Both the position numbers and the translations under genes were made by a program. Below the pieces are notes generated by a model that saw nothing but the letters and a program-made list of their open reading frames with translations, did no database searches and was not told the DNA's origin. From an uncultured Kineothrix sp. (GTDB lineage Bacteria > Bacillota > Clostridia > Lachnospirales > Lachnospiraceae), in NCBI GenBank assembly GCA_910588855.1, contig CAJUSR010000010.1, positions 62,001 through 126,000 of the forward strand: 64,000 nt of DNA, given 5' to 3'. The first letter of the stretch is position 1. The number at the start of each line of letters is the position of its first letter. This document shows, piece by piece, positions 43,364 through 51,689 of this stretch.

Positions 43364-44809
43364 CTACAACGCAAGCCCATAAACTATAAATCCCTCTACG
43401 GCTCCTCGTTCCGGATATTCCGAAACAGCGATTCCTCCAAATACATAATCCGGAAATACTCTAGCCGATATGACATAACGCTCATTGATAAATATTTCCA
43501 CTGAAGAATGGTCCAACACTATATCAATGTGATAATCACAACCTCCCTTCGGGATTTTAACCTCTATCTGTTCCGTTCCCACATTCACATCCTGTGTGGA
43601 GCGGGAACGATCCAAAAGAATCTTATGCACTGTATGGTCAATGATAAGCTCCGTATATTCCGCTCCATCCCAGGAAGCAAACATTTTTATCCCAAATCTG
43701 CCGTTTTCCTGCAGACGCACCCGGCAGCAGATTTCACCTTGCAAACATGCAGCCAGCCACTGCTCCTGCCCCCCTTCCTCCGATACCTTATCCCCGGAAG
43801 TATGCGGTATTTGATCCAATCCTTGGTACAATATTTTTTTCCGCAGCTTCCTGCATTCCTTTGCCAGGCGGATATGTAATCCATCTTCTTCCAGAAACAC
43901 CTCCCTTGGCAGCGACTGCATTCCGGCCCATCCTCTATGATAAGTACAGGACATACGATCCCATTCAAATAAACATCCCATCGTAAGATATCTCCCCTCC
44001 GGATCTGTCAGATAAGTATTGGGGGCATAAAAACCCCTTTTCCCCACGCTGTAATCAAAAACCCCTTCCTGCTCCACCACAAACTCCCAAGTATCCTTTT
44101 TCAGTTCCCCTATGCAATATCTGGTTCCTTCTAAAGGGGCATACAAAATTACATACTTTTCTCCAAACTTCAACATATTAGGGCATTCCAGCAGTTCATA
44201 TTCCTGAGAAGTATATAAGATGGAGCAAAACGACCATTCCCTGAGATTTTGTGACTTGTAAAGGCCGATGCAGCCCCTTTTTTCCAAAGTTCCTGAAAGC
44301 AGCATAAAATACTCGTCTTCTTTCCATATAAAAGGGTCACGCCACATACGGATATCCCCTCTCAGCTCATTTGGCAAAGCCGGCTTCCCAATCTTTTTCC
44401 AGTGATTCATATCCCCATCGCATACTGCACACCACTGCTGGGCACCGTCCTCTGGTCCTCTTTCCCCCTGCCCTACGCTTGTATAAAAAAGATAAACCTG
44501 ATTGTCCCTTACTGCCGCACAACCGGAATAACAGTGCAGCTCCCCCTCTTCATAAGATGGGCCAAGGGCAATCGGACATTCCTCCCAATGCAGCAAGTCT
44601 CTGGATTTCGCATGGCCCCAATGAATATCCCCCCATACATCCCCTCCGGGATTGTATTGGTAAAACATATGATACCAGCCATCCACATAAATCAGCCCAT
44701 TCGGATCATTCATCCAGTTTTTCTCAGGTCTATAATGGTATCTAGGATAAAACTTATCAGGATAATGTTTATCCTGATAATATCTATCCTGATATAATTC
44801 ATCTCCCAT
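43364..44809 (-). CDS. GH32 beta-fructofuranosidase-like glycoside hydrolase
   Basis: A 481-residue intracellular glycosidase of family GH32 (invertase/levanase/sucrose-6-phosphate hydrolase). The catalytic triad is visible: nucleophile in NWMNDPNG (34-38), stabiliser in WRDPF (156-160), and acid/base in ECPNM (208-212). A C-terminal beta-sandwich ends it, with VLDHSSVEIFINERYVISA. There is no signal peptide. The first 24 residues are odd, with YxDxxYPD-type repeats. GAGGAAAACGG precedes the ATG. It would split an imported furanoside in the cytoplasm. Confidence 0.93.
   Translation of the reverse strand: MGDELYQDRYYQDKHYPDKFYPRYHYRPEKNWMNDPNGLIYVDGWYHMFYQYNPGGDVWGDIHWGHAKSRDLLHWEECPIALGPSYEEGELHCYSGCAAVRDNQVYLFYTSVGQGERGPEDGAQQWCAVCDGDMNHWKKIGKPALPNELRGDIRMWRDPFIWKEDEYFMLLSGTLEKRGCIGLYKSQNLREWSFCSILYTSQEYELLECPNMLKFGEKYVILYAPLEGTRYCIGELKKDTWEFVVEQEGVFDYSVGKRGFYAPNTYLTDPEGRYLTMGCLFEWDRMSCTYHRGWAGMQSLPREVFLEEDGLHIRLAKECRKLRKKILYQGLDQIPHTSGDKVSEEGGQEQWLAACLQGEICCRVRLQENGRFGIKMFASWDGAEYTELIIDHTVHKILLDRSRSTQDVNVGTEQIEVKIPKGGCDYHIDIVLDHSSVEIFINERYVISARVFPDYVFGGIAVSEYPERGAVEGFIVYGLAL
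44724..44800. repeat. Short-period repeat in the GH32 gene start
   Basis: Three to four imperfect 15-24 bp units built on TATCCTGATAA (plus strand) lie in the 5' end of the GH32 gene. In frame they encode YQD, YPD and IR/R-type words (YQDRYYQDKHYPDKFYPRYH). The catalytic domain starts right after them. Confidence 0.65.
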
Positions 44810-44857
44810 CCGTTTTCCTCCATTTCAGGATAATTCAGGCCATTGTATACAAAAAAG

Positions 44858-46939
44858 TTAATTTGCCCATTCTTTTTCCAGTGCCTCCACACGGAAATCA
44901 TCGGCCATAAAAGTGCCTTCGCTGATAAAAAAGCCGCAACCTCCATCCTTGTATCTTTCATCCTTTGCCTGTAATAACAACACCCCGTCAATAGCCGCCC
45001 AAAGCCGGCTGCCCGAAGCTCCCAATGTCAGCTCATAACTGCCCAGTTCCTCATAACTGTATTGGCACTCCGCAAGAACTACCCTATCATCCCCATCCTG
45101 TCTGATTAACTGCGCCGTATCATGCCCCTTTAACAGCAGCCCATAATATTTCCTATGCCCTCTGCTGCGCATCACTAACCCAAATTCCCGGTGCAGATAT
45201 GGTACCGCCTTACAGCTTACTTGATAATCGTTCCAGTCTTTCGTGCCAATGGTGGCAAGCCCCATCGGCTCATGATGGGAAACTGTAAAGGTATGTCTGG
45301 CATCAAAAGAAAATTCCTTTGCCGATGAAGTAAACGCCTGTAGCTGCATATTGGCGCGCCCCAAATCGTAATTGCGCAAAGAACCGTTTATCCGGAAATC
45401 CGTAGGAGCGCCTTGGAAATCTATGGAACGGACAATAACTCCCTCTTCGGCTTCCCCTATCACCTCAATCCCCAGACGGTCTATACATTTCCCGCCCAGC
45501 ATCGGAAGATGCCACATATAATCCTTCCATTCCGTTCCGGCTCTATATATTTTGCTTTCCGTCACCCGTTTCCTATCATCAAAATCATAGTAAATGGCAT
45601 AAAACCGGAAATCTACATGCCCGCAAATCCCCTTGATTCTGGCACACACTTTCTGGGTTTCATATAATACCGGGCTTCCCAGCAGGCAATAACCTCCATA
45701 AATATCTTCCCGCTGCCACATAACCGGAACCGATACAAATCCCCTTCCCTTTTCCGGCAAAGTAACAGCAAGCCCCTGTCCCTGACGATTGGCAATCCTG
45801 CTTTTCCCTTCCCTTACAGGACATGGCTCGAATCCCTGTACCGACCCCTTATACTCAAAAGAATATCTATGAGGACAACTTTGATAAGACGTCTGATAAA
45901 TCCTGTTATGCAAATTTATAATCCGCCTTGTCTGCTGCAGCGCATCCGTAACACAAGCTCCCCCATCGGCGGAAATATTGTAGAAACGGTCTGCAATCGG
46001 TCCCCGAAAATCGAACTCTTCCGTCAACCCATCCAGACCCAGACGGATACCGTTAAGACAACCTATATTGCCTCCGTTGCAGTCCGTATCCCATCCTGCG
46101 GACACACATAATTCCATAGCATCCCGAAAACTTTCTTTCCCCAAAAGGAGTACGGTAAACATAAGCGCCGTATTGGGAATCACATGACAGTTCCCCGGAA
46201 ACTTATCATATCCCCACTTCTTTTCCAAATATTCCCTTGCTGCCCTGAAATCCGGCCCATCTTTGCAAAACTCTATAATTTCACGGAAAACTCCCATCAA
46301 CTGCCCTGAACCGACATAATGGAGATTTTCTTCCAACAGCGCTTCCAGATTTTTTTCCCGGAACGCTGCTGCCTCCATCCCTGCCCAAAAGCACGCTGAC
46401 TCTACCGCCACGCCGTCATGGCTGACCTGCGCCTGCATTCTTGTGTATTTCCTCGCCTTCTCAACATCCCCGGCAAAAGTAAGGGGGATGGCATCTATAA
46501 ATATCTGGGCCCCAATCTGCTCTGCCGATGCCTTTCCGTTCTGCTTCATGCTTCCGCTTTGTGGCGCCTCAATACCATTTTTCAGATTCAGATAAGCGGT
46601 ATGCTCCGTGGATCTCCCCAGACCGCCCCACCAAAAAACGGTTTTTTCTTCAATCAGGTAATTCAGCCATGTCTTCCCAAATTCCGCGCCTCCCAGCTTC
46701 TCCAAAGGATAATCCTCAAAAACGTTATAGAACGTGAAAGTTCCTGAAAGGTCATCATCTGCCACATGCAGAGGAACCCCTACTTCTTTTGCCACAAAAT
46801 GATCCACCATCCCAAAGCGGTTCCTGATTTTGTCATAAGGCCATCCCTCTATAGGCCGTCCGTAGAATACACCGATTAGCTTTCCCAGCACTCCTGCATA
46901 AACCTTTTCTTCATAATTGTCTATCAATTTTATCCTCAT
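44858..46939 (-). CDS. ADP-ribosylglycohydrolase-family protein with C-terminal beta domain
   Basis: A 693-residue cytoplasmic protein. Residues 10 to about 330 are an ADP-ribosylglycohydrolase (ARH) fold: YAGVLGKLIGVFYGRPIEGW, the metal-site motif VADDDLSGTF, and the second site GWDTDCNGGNIGCLNG. In true ARHs these bind two Mg ions and cleave ADP-ribose N-glycosidic bonds. Residues about 350-690 are beta-rich (RSIDFQGAPTDFRINGS, FGLVMRSRGHRKYYGLLLKG), like a concanavalin/DUF1080-type carbohydrate-binding fold. Inside a sugar operon it is more likely to cleave a riboside or N-glycoside than to regulate protein ADP-ribosylation. The start may be ATG 46939 or TTG 46966. Confidence 0.85.
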   Translation of the reverse strand: MRIKLIDNYEEKVYAGVLGKLIGVFYGRPIEGWPYDKIRNRFGMVDHFVAKEVGVPLHVADDDLSGTFTFYNVFEDYPLEKLGGAEFGKTWLNYLIEEKTVFWWGGLGRSTEHTAYLNLKNGIEAPQSGSMKQNGKASAEQIGAQIFIDAIPLTFAGDVEKARKYTRMQAQVSHDGVAVESACFWAGMEAAAFREKNLEALLEENLHYVGSGQLMGVFREIIEFCKDGPDFRAAREYLEKKWGYDKFPGNCHVIPNTALMFTVLLLGKESFRDAMELCVSAGWDTDCNGGNIGCLNGIRLGLDGLTEEFDFRGPIADRFYNISADGGACVTDALQQTRRIINLHNRIYQTSYQSCPHRYSFEYKGSVQGFEPCPVREGKSRIANRQGQGLAVTLPEKGRGFVSVPVMWQREDIYGGYCLLGSPVLYETQKVCARIKGICGHVDFRFYAIYYDFDDRKRVTESKIYRAGTEWKDYMWHLPMLGGKCIDRLGIEVIGEAEEGVIVRSIDFQGAPTDFRINGSLRNYDLGRANMQLQAFTSSAKEFSFDARHTFTVSHHEPMGLATIGTKDWNDYQVSCKAVPYLHREFGLVMRSRGHRKYYGLLLKGHDTAQLIRQDGDDRVVLAECQYSYEELGSYELTLGASGSRLWAAIDGVLLLQAKDERYKDGGCGFFISEGTFMADDFRVEALEKEWAN

Positions 46940-46971
46940 TTCTGCGCTGTTTTCCGCACATATCAATATTT

Positions 46972-47823
46972 TTAGCCCTTAATACCCGATGCCGCCACGC
47001 CCTCCACAAAATACTTCTGGAAGCATAAATACAGAACCAGCAACGGAAGTATCGTCACCACCGCCATAGCCATAATTGGCCCAATATCCATTGTAGAACC
47101 GGCTTCCCCCTTAAAAGCGTTAAGCCCCAGAGCAATTGTAAATTTAGCCGGCCTTCCCAAATAAATTAAAGGAGCCATATAATCGTTCCAGCAAAATACC
47201 AATTGGTTAATCACTACTACCAATAGGGCAGGCTTGCAGTTAGGCAGATAGATTCTTGAGAAAATGCCGAACCAGCTACAGCCGTCAATCTTCGCCGCCT
47301 CCGCCAAATCGTTAGGCAAACCGGCAAAAAATTGCCTGAGCAAAAAAATATTAAATGTACTGGTACCGAAAAATGCCGGAAGTACAAGCGGATAAATGGT
47401 ATTCAGCCAATGGAATCTGCTGTACATAATGTACATAGGAATCAATGTAACGGTCTGTGGAACCATCATAGTTGCAAGCAATACGAGGAATAATACATTT
47501 TTCGCCTTTGACTGGAATTTGGCAAAGCCAAACGCCACCAGCGAACAGCTACATACCGTTCCAACGACGCACAGCCCGGCAACTCTCACTGTATTCCAAA
47601 TATAAACCAGAAATTTTCCGCCTTTCCATCCTTTTACAAAAGAGCGGAATGAGACCGGCCAAGGAAGAAGCTGCTTATAATCCGCAATTCCTGTCTCTGT
47701 TTTTAAAGAGGTACAAATCATCCATACAAAAGGAAACAGAAAGAGCGCCGCCATAGCAATCAGCAGTATCTGCGTCAGAATATTTTCCGTATTTTTTTTC
47801 ATGCGTTTTTTTTCTTTCGCCAT
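46972..47823 (-). CDS. Carbohydrate ABC transporter permease, MalG-type
   Basis: A 283-residue inner-membrane permease with six hydrophobic segments. The EAA loop reads EAAKIDGCSWFGIFSRIYLP (about 190-210). It forms the CUT1 channel with the MalF-type permease whose gene ends 3 nt upstream. It ends with the usual VEGVAASGIKG. It lies directly before the ARH-family gene, so transport and hydrolysis are co-expressed. Confidence 0.95.
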   Translation of the reverse strand: MAKEKKRMKKNTENILTQILLIAMAALFLFPFVWMICTSLKTETGIADYKQLLPWPVSFRSFVKGWKGGKFLVYIWNTVRVAGLCVVGTVCSCSLVAFGFAKFQSKAKNVLFLVLLATMMVPQTVTLIPMYIMYSRFHWLNTIYPLVLPAFFGTSTFNIFLLRQFFAGLPNDLAEAAKIDGCSWFGIFSRIYLPNCKPALLVVVINQLVFCWNDYMAPLIYLGRPAKFTIALGLNAFKGEAGSTMDIGPIMAMAVVTILPLLVLYLCFQKYFVEGVAASGIKG

Positions 47824-47825
47824 AC

Positions 47826-48734
47826 TTAATTCACATCCTCCCTATAAAATACCCAGAATTTTGAAGTACCCAAAATTACCAGCGTCAATAAAATCATAAT
47901 GATAAACAATACCCATGCAAGCGCGGATGCATATCCGAATTTCCCATAAGAAAATGCCGTATTGTAAAGGTAAAGCCCATACACATAAGTGGACTGGGCC
48001 GGGCCTCCGCCCGTCATTACATATGGCTGGGTAAATATCTGCAGCCCTTTGATAATTGCCATAAGTACATTAAAAAACACCACCGGGCTTATCAGCGGAA
48101 AGGTAATGTGCCAAAACCTCTGTATTCCGCTCGCCCCGTCCAGTTGCGCCGCCTCATAGTAATCCCGGGGAACATCCTGAAGCCCTGCCAGCACGATAGT
48201 CATTGCCGTTCCGATGCAAAACATGTCCATAAATATAATAGACAACATAGCCGTATTTCTGTTTCCCAGGAAATTAATGCTCTCCATACCCAGACCATTC
48301 AATATTACATTGATAAATCCATTGGTGCCGTTAAACAGATATGTCCACGCAATATAAGTAGCAACCCCCGTACAGATAGTAGGAAGATAAAAAATCCCCC
48401 GGAATACATTGGTACCTAACAGCCGTTTATTCAGAAGCATAGCCAGAAAAATAGAAACAACCGTATTTAGCGGAACCGAAACCCCAATGTAAAAAAATGT
48501 ATTTTTAAGAGACAGCAGAAAAGTCTTATCCTTTGTCAAAATCTGAATAAAATTGGAAATTCCGATAAAATCCCTATTCGTCAGTCCATTCCAGTTTGTA
48601 AACGACATAACAAAAGAATATATCATGGGAAAGCATGTAAATGCACCAAACCCAATCAGCCAGGGCAATATAAAAATCCAGAACAGTCTGGAGGTATCAT
48701 TCAATTTCTTTTTCTTTTTTCCGTTTTGTTTCAT
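47826..48734 (-). CDS. Sugar ABC transporter permease, MalF-type
   Basis: A 302-residue permease with six membrane segments. It shows DYYEAAQLDGASGIQRFWHI as the EAA loop and TGGGPAQSTYVYGLYLYN near the end. The N-terminus is basic (QNGKKKKKLNDTSR). It is the second gene of the operon, after a 270-nt structured spacer that separates it from the binding protein gene and before the MalG-type permease. Confidence 0.95.
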   Translation of the reverse strand: MKQNGKKKKKLNDTSRLFWIFILPWLIGFGAFTCFPMIYSFVMSFTNWNGLTNRDFIGISNFIQILTKDKTFLLSLKNTFFYIGVSVPLNTVVSIFLAMLLNKRLLGTNVFRGIFYLPTICTGVATYIAWTYLFNGTNGFINVILNGLGMESINFLGNRNTAMLSIIFMDMFCIGTAMTIVLAGLQDVPRDYYEAAQLDGASGIQRFWHITFPLISPVVFFNVLMAIIKGLQIFTQPYVMTGGGPAQSTYVYGLYLYNTAFSYGKFGYASALAWVLFIIMILLTLVILGTSKFWVFYREDVN

Positions 48735-48821
48735 TGTCTAATCTCCATGCATACCGCAGACATTCTTGCGGCATTGCTCCAATAGAAGTCTAAAATTTTT
48801 GATTTTTCCGATTTATCCTTT

Positions 48822-48900
48822 ATACCGGAGTGTTTTTCTGTGGGCGCTTCGACCCGGATTTTTTATCCGGATCCACAGCTCCCACCCATAACACTCCGGC
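48822..48900 (-). terminator. Structured spacer between binding-protein and permease genes
   Basis: Inverted repeats nest here: outer CCGGAGTGTT with AACACTCCGG, then CTGTGGG with CCCAC, and an inner CCGGAT-TTTTT-ATCCGG hairpin (plus-strand reading). There is no long T-run after the outer stem. Such intercistronic structures often protect the upstream binding-protein mRNA and reduce downstream expression; this use is an inference. Confidence 0.6.
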
Positions 48901-49004
48901 ACAAATTGTTTCCGGAAACAACCTCGTTCCCTGTCACGTTGCACGCACGGTGTTCCATTGCCTGCAGCCGGAGTTTTCGTTTGCCATCAAAGCTTTACCT
49001 GTCC

Positions 49005-50372
49005 TTATTGATAGGAATCAAAGATTAAAGACCCCTGTTCCTGTACATCAGCCATCATTTCCTCTACCGTCATATCCCCTGCCAAAACTTTCTGGTAATC
49101 CGCTTTCGTCAAATCATTTATCTGTGCAAAAGAACCCAGATTATAGAAAGGAGTGGAAGAAGATATCATATTAATGAATACGGATTTGTTATAAGGCGTA
49201 CCTTCGCCAAAATCATTCAAATACTCGTCGCTGGAAACATACGGCTGGAAGTTCGGGATACCAATGCTCTGTGCCGCTTTCGCTGCTTCTTCCGTAGTCG
49301 TCATATATTTGATGAAATCCCAGCAAACATCCTTATATTTGGATTTGGAACTCATACACCAGCCATTTCCTCTAAAGGATGTCAGCCACCTTGTATTAAA
49401 CTGTTCGTTAATCGGAAGTTCCACTACATCCCACTGGAAAGAATCCCCAATTGCATTTTCATACGTAGACATATCCCATGTTGCGGAAAGAGCCATACCG
49501 AATTTGCCGGTTTCAAATCCTCCGGTAGAGATAACGCCGTCCGTTTCATCGGGCGCGAGCCCTCTTTGAATAGAATCCACAAACATTGTAATGGTGGCTT
49601 TAAATTCTTCATTGCCCTCTACATTCATTTTTTTGTTTTCAACATCATAAAACATGTTTCCGTAAAGATTGCGGTAAAATTCCGGCACACGTACGCCCCA
49701 GCGGATACCATAAATATCATCGCCCAGAGCCGATATTTTTTCTGCTGCATCCAGCATATCCTTTTCCGTCCAATCGCTGGTAGGATAAGGAATTTGAGCC
49801 TGGTCAAACAATGCCTTGTTATATGCAATTGCAAATGTCTTGGATACAAAAGGAGCGGCAACAATCCTTCCATCATCCGTCTTCCAATTCGCTTCCACCG
49901 AATCCATATCCCAATATTCGCTGCAGCCATCGTTTTCAATATAATGTTTTAAGTCTTCAAATAGGAGACTGTCCTTATATGGATATAGCTGATCGCTTGC
50001 CAGAGCAAAAACATCGGGAGTCTCTTCTGAAGAAAACCATGTCTGCAATTTTGTCAAATAATCTGCCCCGCTGCAATATTCAAATTCTATTTTTACATTG
50101 GGATGCTCTTCCATATATGCATTTGCCAATCCCATTTTCATTTCAGCTTCCGGGTCATCTCCAAAAAACCCAAAGGTTAATTCCACTTCTTCCTCAGTGG
50201 AAGCTGCCTGCTCAGTTCCTTCATCCGCAGCGTTCCCCTCCGTGGCAGCGCTGGTATTGCCAGCATTATCTTCATTGCTGGCGGCATTGTCCTGTCCGCT
50301 TCCGCATCCTGCCAGCATAGTAAGTGTTACGGCAGCCGTCAATAAAGATACCAAGATTTTCTTTTTCACCAT
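49005..50372 (-). CDS. Extracellular sugar-binding lipoprotein
   Basis: A 455-residue solute-binding protein of an ABC importer. The lipoprotein signal ends in a lipobox LAGC at about residue 23, followed by a Ser/Asn/Glu/Ala-rich linker (up to about 62) before the family 1 fold (VELTFGFFGDDPEAEMKMGL). Motifs include PLLFEDLKHYIEN-like and SFRGNGWCMSSKSKYKD in the ligand-binding region. It is the first gene of the furanoside/riboside operon, with GGAGG before the ATG. It is only distantly like the binding protein at 1134. Confidence 0.94.
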   Translation of the reverse strand: MVKKKILVSLLTAAVTLTMLAGCGSGQDNAASNEDNAGNTSAATEGNAADEGTEQAASTEEEVELTFGFFGDDPEAEMKMGLANAYMEEHPNVKIEFEYCSGADYLTKLQTWFSSEETPDVFALASDQLYPYKDSLLFEDLKHYIENDGCSEYWDMDSVEANWKTDDGRIVAAPFVSKTFAIAYNKALFDQAQIPYPTSDWTEKDMLDAAEKISALGDDIYGIRWGVRVPEFYRNLYGNMFYDVENKKMNVEGNEEFKATITMFVDSIQRGLAPDETDGVISTGGFETGKFGMALSATWDMSTYENAIGDSFQWDVVELPINEQFNTRWLTSFRGNGWCMSSKSKYKDVCWDFIKYMTTTEEAAKAAQSIGIPNFQPYVSSDEYLNDFGEGTPYNKSVFINMISSSTPFYNLGSFAQINDLTKADYQKVLAGDMTVEEMMADVQEQGSLIFDSYQ

Positions 50373-50419
50373 ATCACATCCTCCGTTTCCTGAGCTTTAC
50401 GCTCTTAATTATGTTTTTA

Positions 50420-50582
50420 TGAACGTTTTGCGAATCTTTTACGTTCATTTTATGATTATTATTCTAATTTAATGTACTTAAATTGTCAATATTTTTTTAT
50501 TTTTCAGCAGGTTATGCAATTATTTTTTAATTTTTTTGTACATTTTTAACAATTGTAAATTTTGTTTATTGATTTTCGTTCA
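50420..50582. promoter_or_regulatory. Three CGTTCA half-sites in the divergent promoter region
   Basis: In the AT-rich 270-nt spacer between the binding-protein gene and the DeoR gene, the word CGTTCA occurs inverted at 50420-50425 and direct at 50442-50447 and 50577-50582, the latter next to TATTAT near 50591. These are candidate operator half-sites for the DeoR-family repressor. Only the repetition is seen; binding is inferred. Confidence 0.45.
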
Positions 50583-50641
50583 TATAAATGGTATTATATG
50601 AATGGATGAAGGGAATTTTTACGAAACCGGAGGGTATCACA

Positions 50642-51439
50642 TTGAAACACAGCGCACATGTCATAGAACAAAGACGCAACAAAATCATTGAACTTTTACA
50701 GCAGGAGGGCAAACAACAAGTAAACGCATTGAGCGAATATTTTCATGTATCCCCATTAACAATCCGCAGGGATTTAAACGAATTAGAAGCAATCGGTCTG
50801 GTAAAAAGAATCCACGGCGGCGTCAGTTTACATAAAGAGCCTGAACCATTGTCACCTTTTGTAAACAAACAAAGCACACACAATTTTGAAAAAGAACAGA
50901 TTGCCCGGTATGCTGCGTCCTATGTACAGGAAGGCAGCACAATATTCATGAATTCCGGTACCACCATCCTGCATCTGTTAAAGCTGCTCAATTACCGTTT
51001 CCTTACTATTGTTACCAATAATCTTCTGGCATATGAATGTTGCTCCCAGCTAAAAGGAAATCTGATTTATACCGGTGGCGTATATAATGATACCAGCAAA
51101 GCATGTCTTGGCGACCTTGCCATCACCGTCCTCAATCAAATTTATGCCAACCTTTGTATCCTTGGCGTAAACGGATTTAGTGCGGACAGTGGAGCCACAA
51201 CTTCCCTTCTTCAGGAAGCCGTTTTAAACGGCAAAATGATTGAACGCTGCAGCGGAAAAGTCATTGTCATTGCAGACAGCAGCAAAATAGGTAAAACATA
51301 TAGCTTTACCAGCGCAAAACTTCAGAATATTGATATTCTTATCACCGGGTCAGGAGCAGACCCCGAAGAAATCAAACGCATCCGGGAACAGGGGGTCGAA
51401 GTGCATCAAGTAGACTCAGACATTACAGATAATGATTAA
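50642..51439 (+). CDS. DeoR/GlpR family transcriptional regulator
   Basis: A 265-residue regulator. Its N-terminal winged helix (RNKIIELLQQEGKQQVNALS, VSPLTIRRDLNELEAIGLVK, RIHGG) is followed by a sugar-phosphate-sensing domain with GTTILHLL and the C-terminal ADSSKIGKTYSFT. DeoR regulators bind sugar phosphates and repress sugar operons, which fits its divergent position to the transport operon and its position upstream of ribokinase. The start is TTG at 50642, 8 nt after GGAGGG; an ATG 18 codons upstream lacks a ribosome site. Confidence 0.93.
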   Translation: MKHSAHVIEQRRNKIIELLQQEGKQQVNALSEYFHVSPLTIRRDLNELEAIGLVKRIHGGVSLHKEPEPLSPFVNKQSTHNFEKEQIARYAASYVQEGSTIFMNSGTTILHLLKLLNYRFLTIVTNNLLAYECCSQLKGNLIYTGGVYNDTSKACLGDLAITVLNQIYANLCILGVNGFSADSGATTSLLQEAVLNGKMIERCSGKVIVIADSSKIGKTYSFTSAKLQNIDILITGSGADPEEIKRIREQGVEVHQVDSDITDND

Positions 51440-51442
51440 TCT

Positions 51443-51652
51443 GATAATTTATTTGAGATTTATTTGACGATCCGTTTGATAATCTATTTGATGATTCACT
51501 TGATGATTTACTTGACTATTTGCTTAATGATTCATTTGATGATTTACCTGATGATTCGTTTGATGATTCGTTTGATGGTTTACCTGATGATTTGTTTAAT
51601 GATTCGTTTGATGATTTACCTGACGATTTGATTGATGTTTTATTTGATAATT
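51443..51652. repeat. 12-bp minisatellite between deoR and rbsK
   Basis: About seventeen imperfect 12-bp units of the type TTTGATGATTYR fill the spacer. Two plus-strand frames stay open across it: one continues the DeoR frame past its TAA and would encode a hydrophobic LMI-x periodic peptide; the other would encode an acidic FDD-x peptide. Neither has a convincing start and ribosome site. It ends 37 nt before the rbsK start. Confidence 0.85.
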
Positions 51653-51689
51653 AATAATAATTTATAAAGAACAATAGGAGAAATGGATA

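Noticed and set aside
51443..51652. CRISPR array
   Set aside because: The units are contiguous 12-bp repeats without spacers and no cas genes are present.
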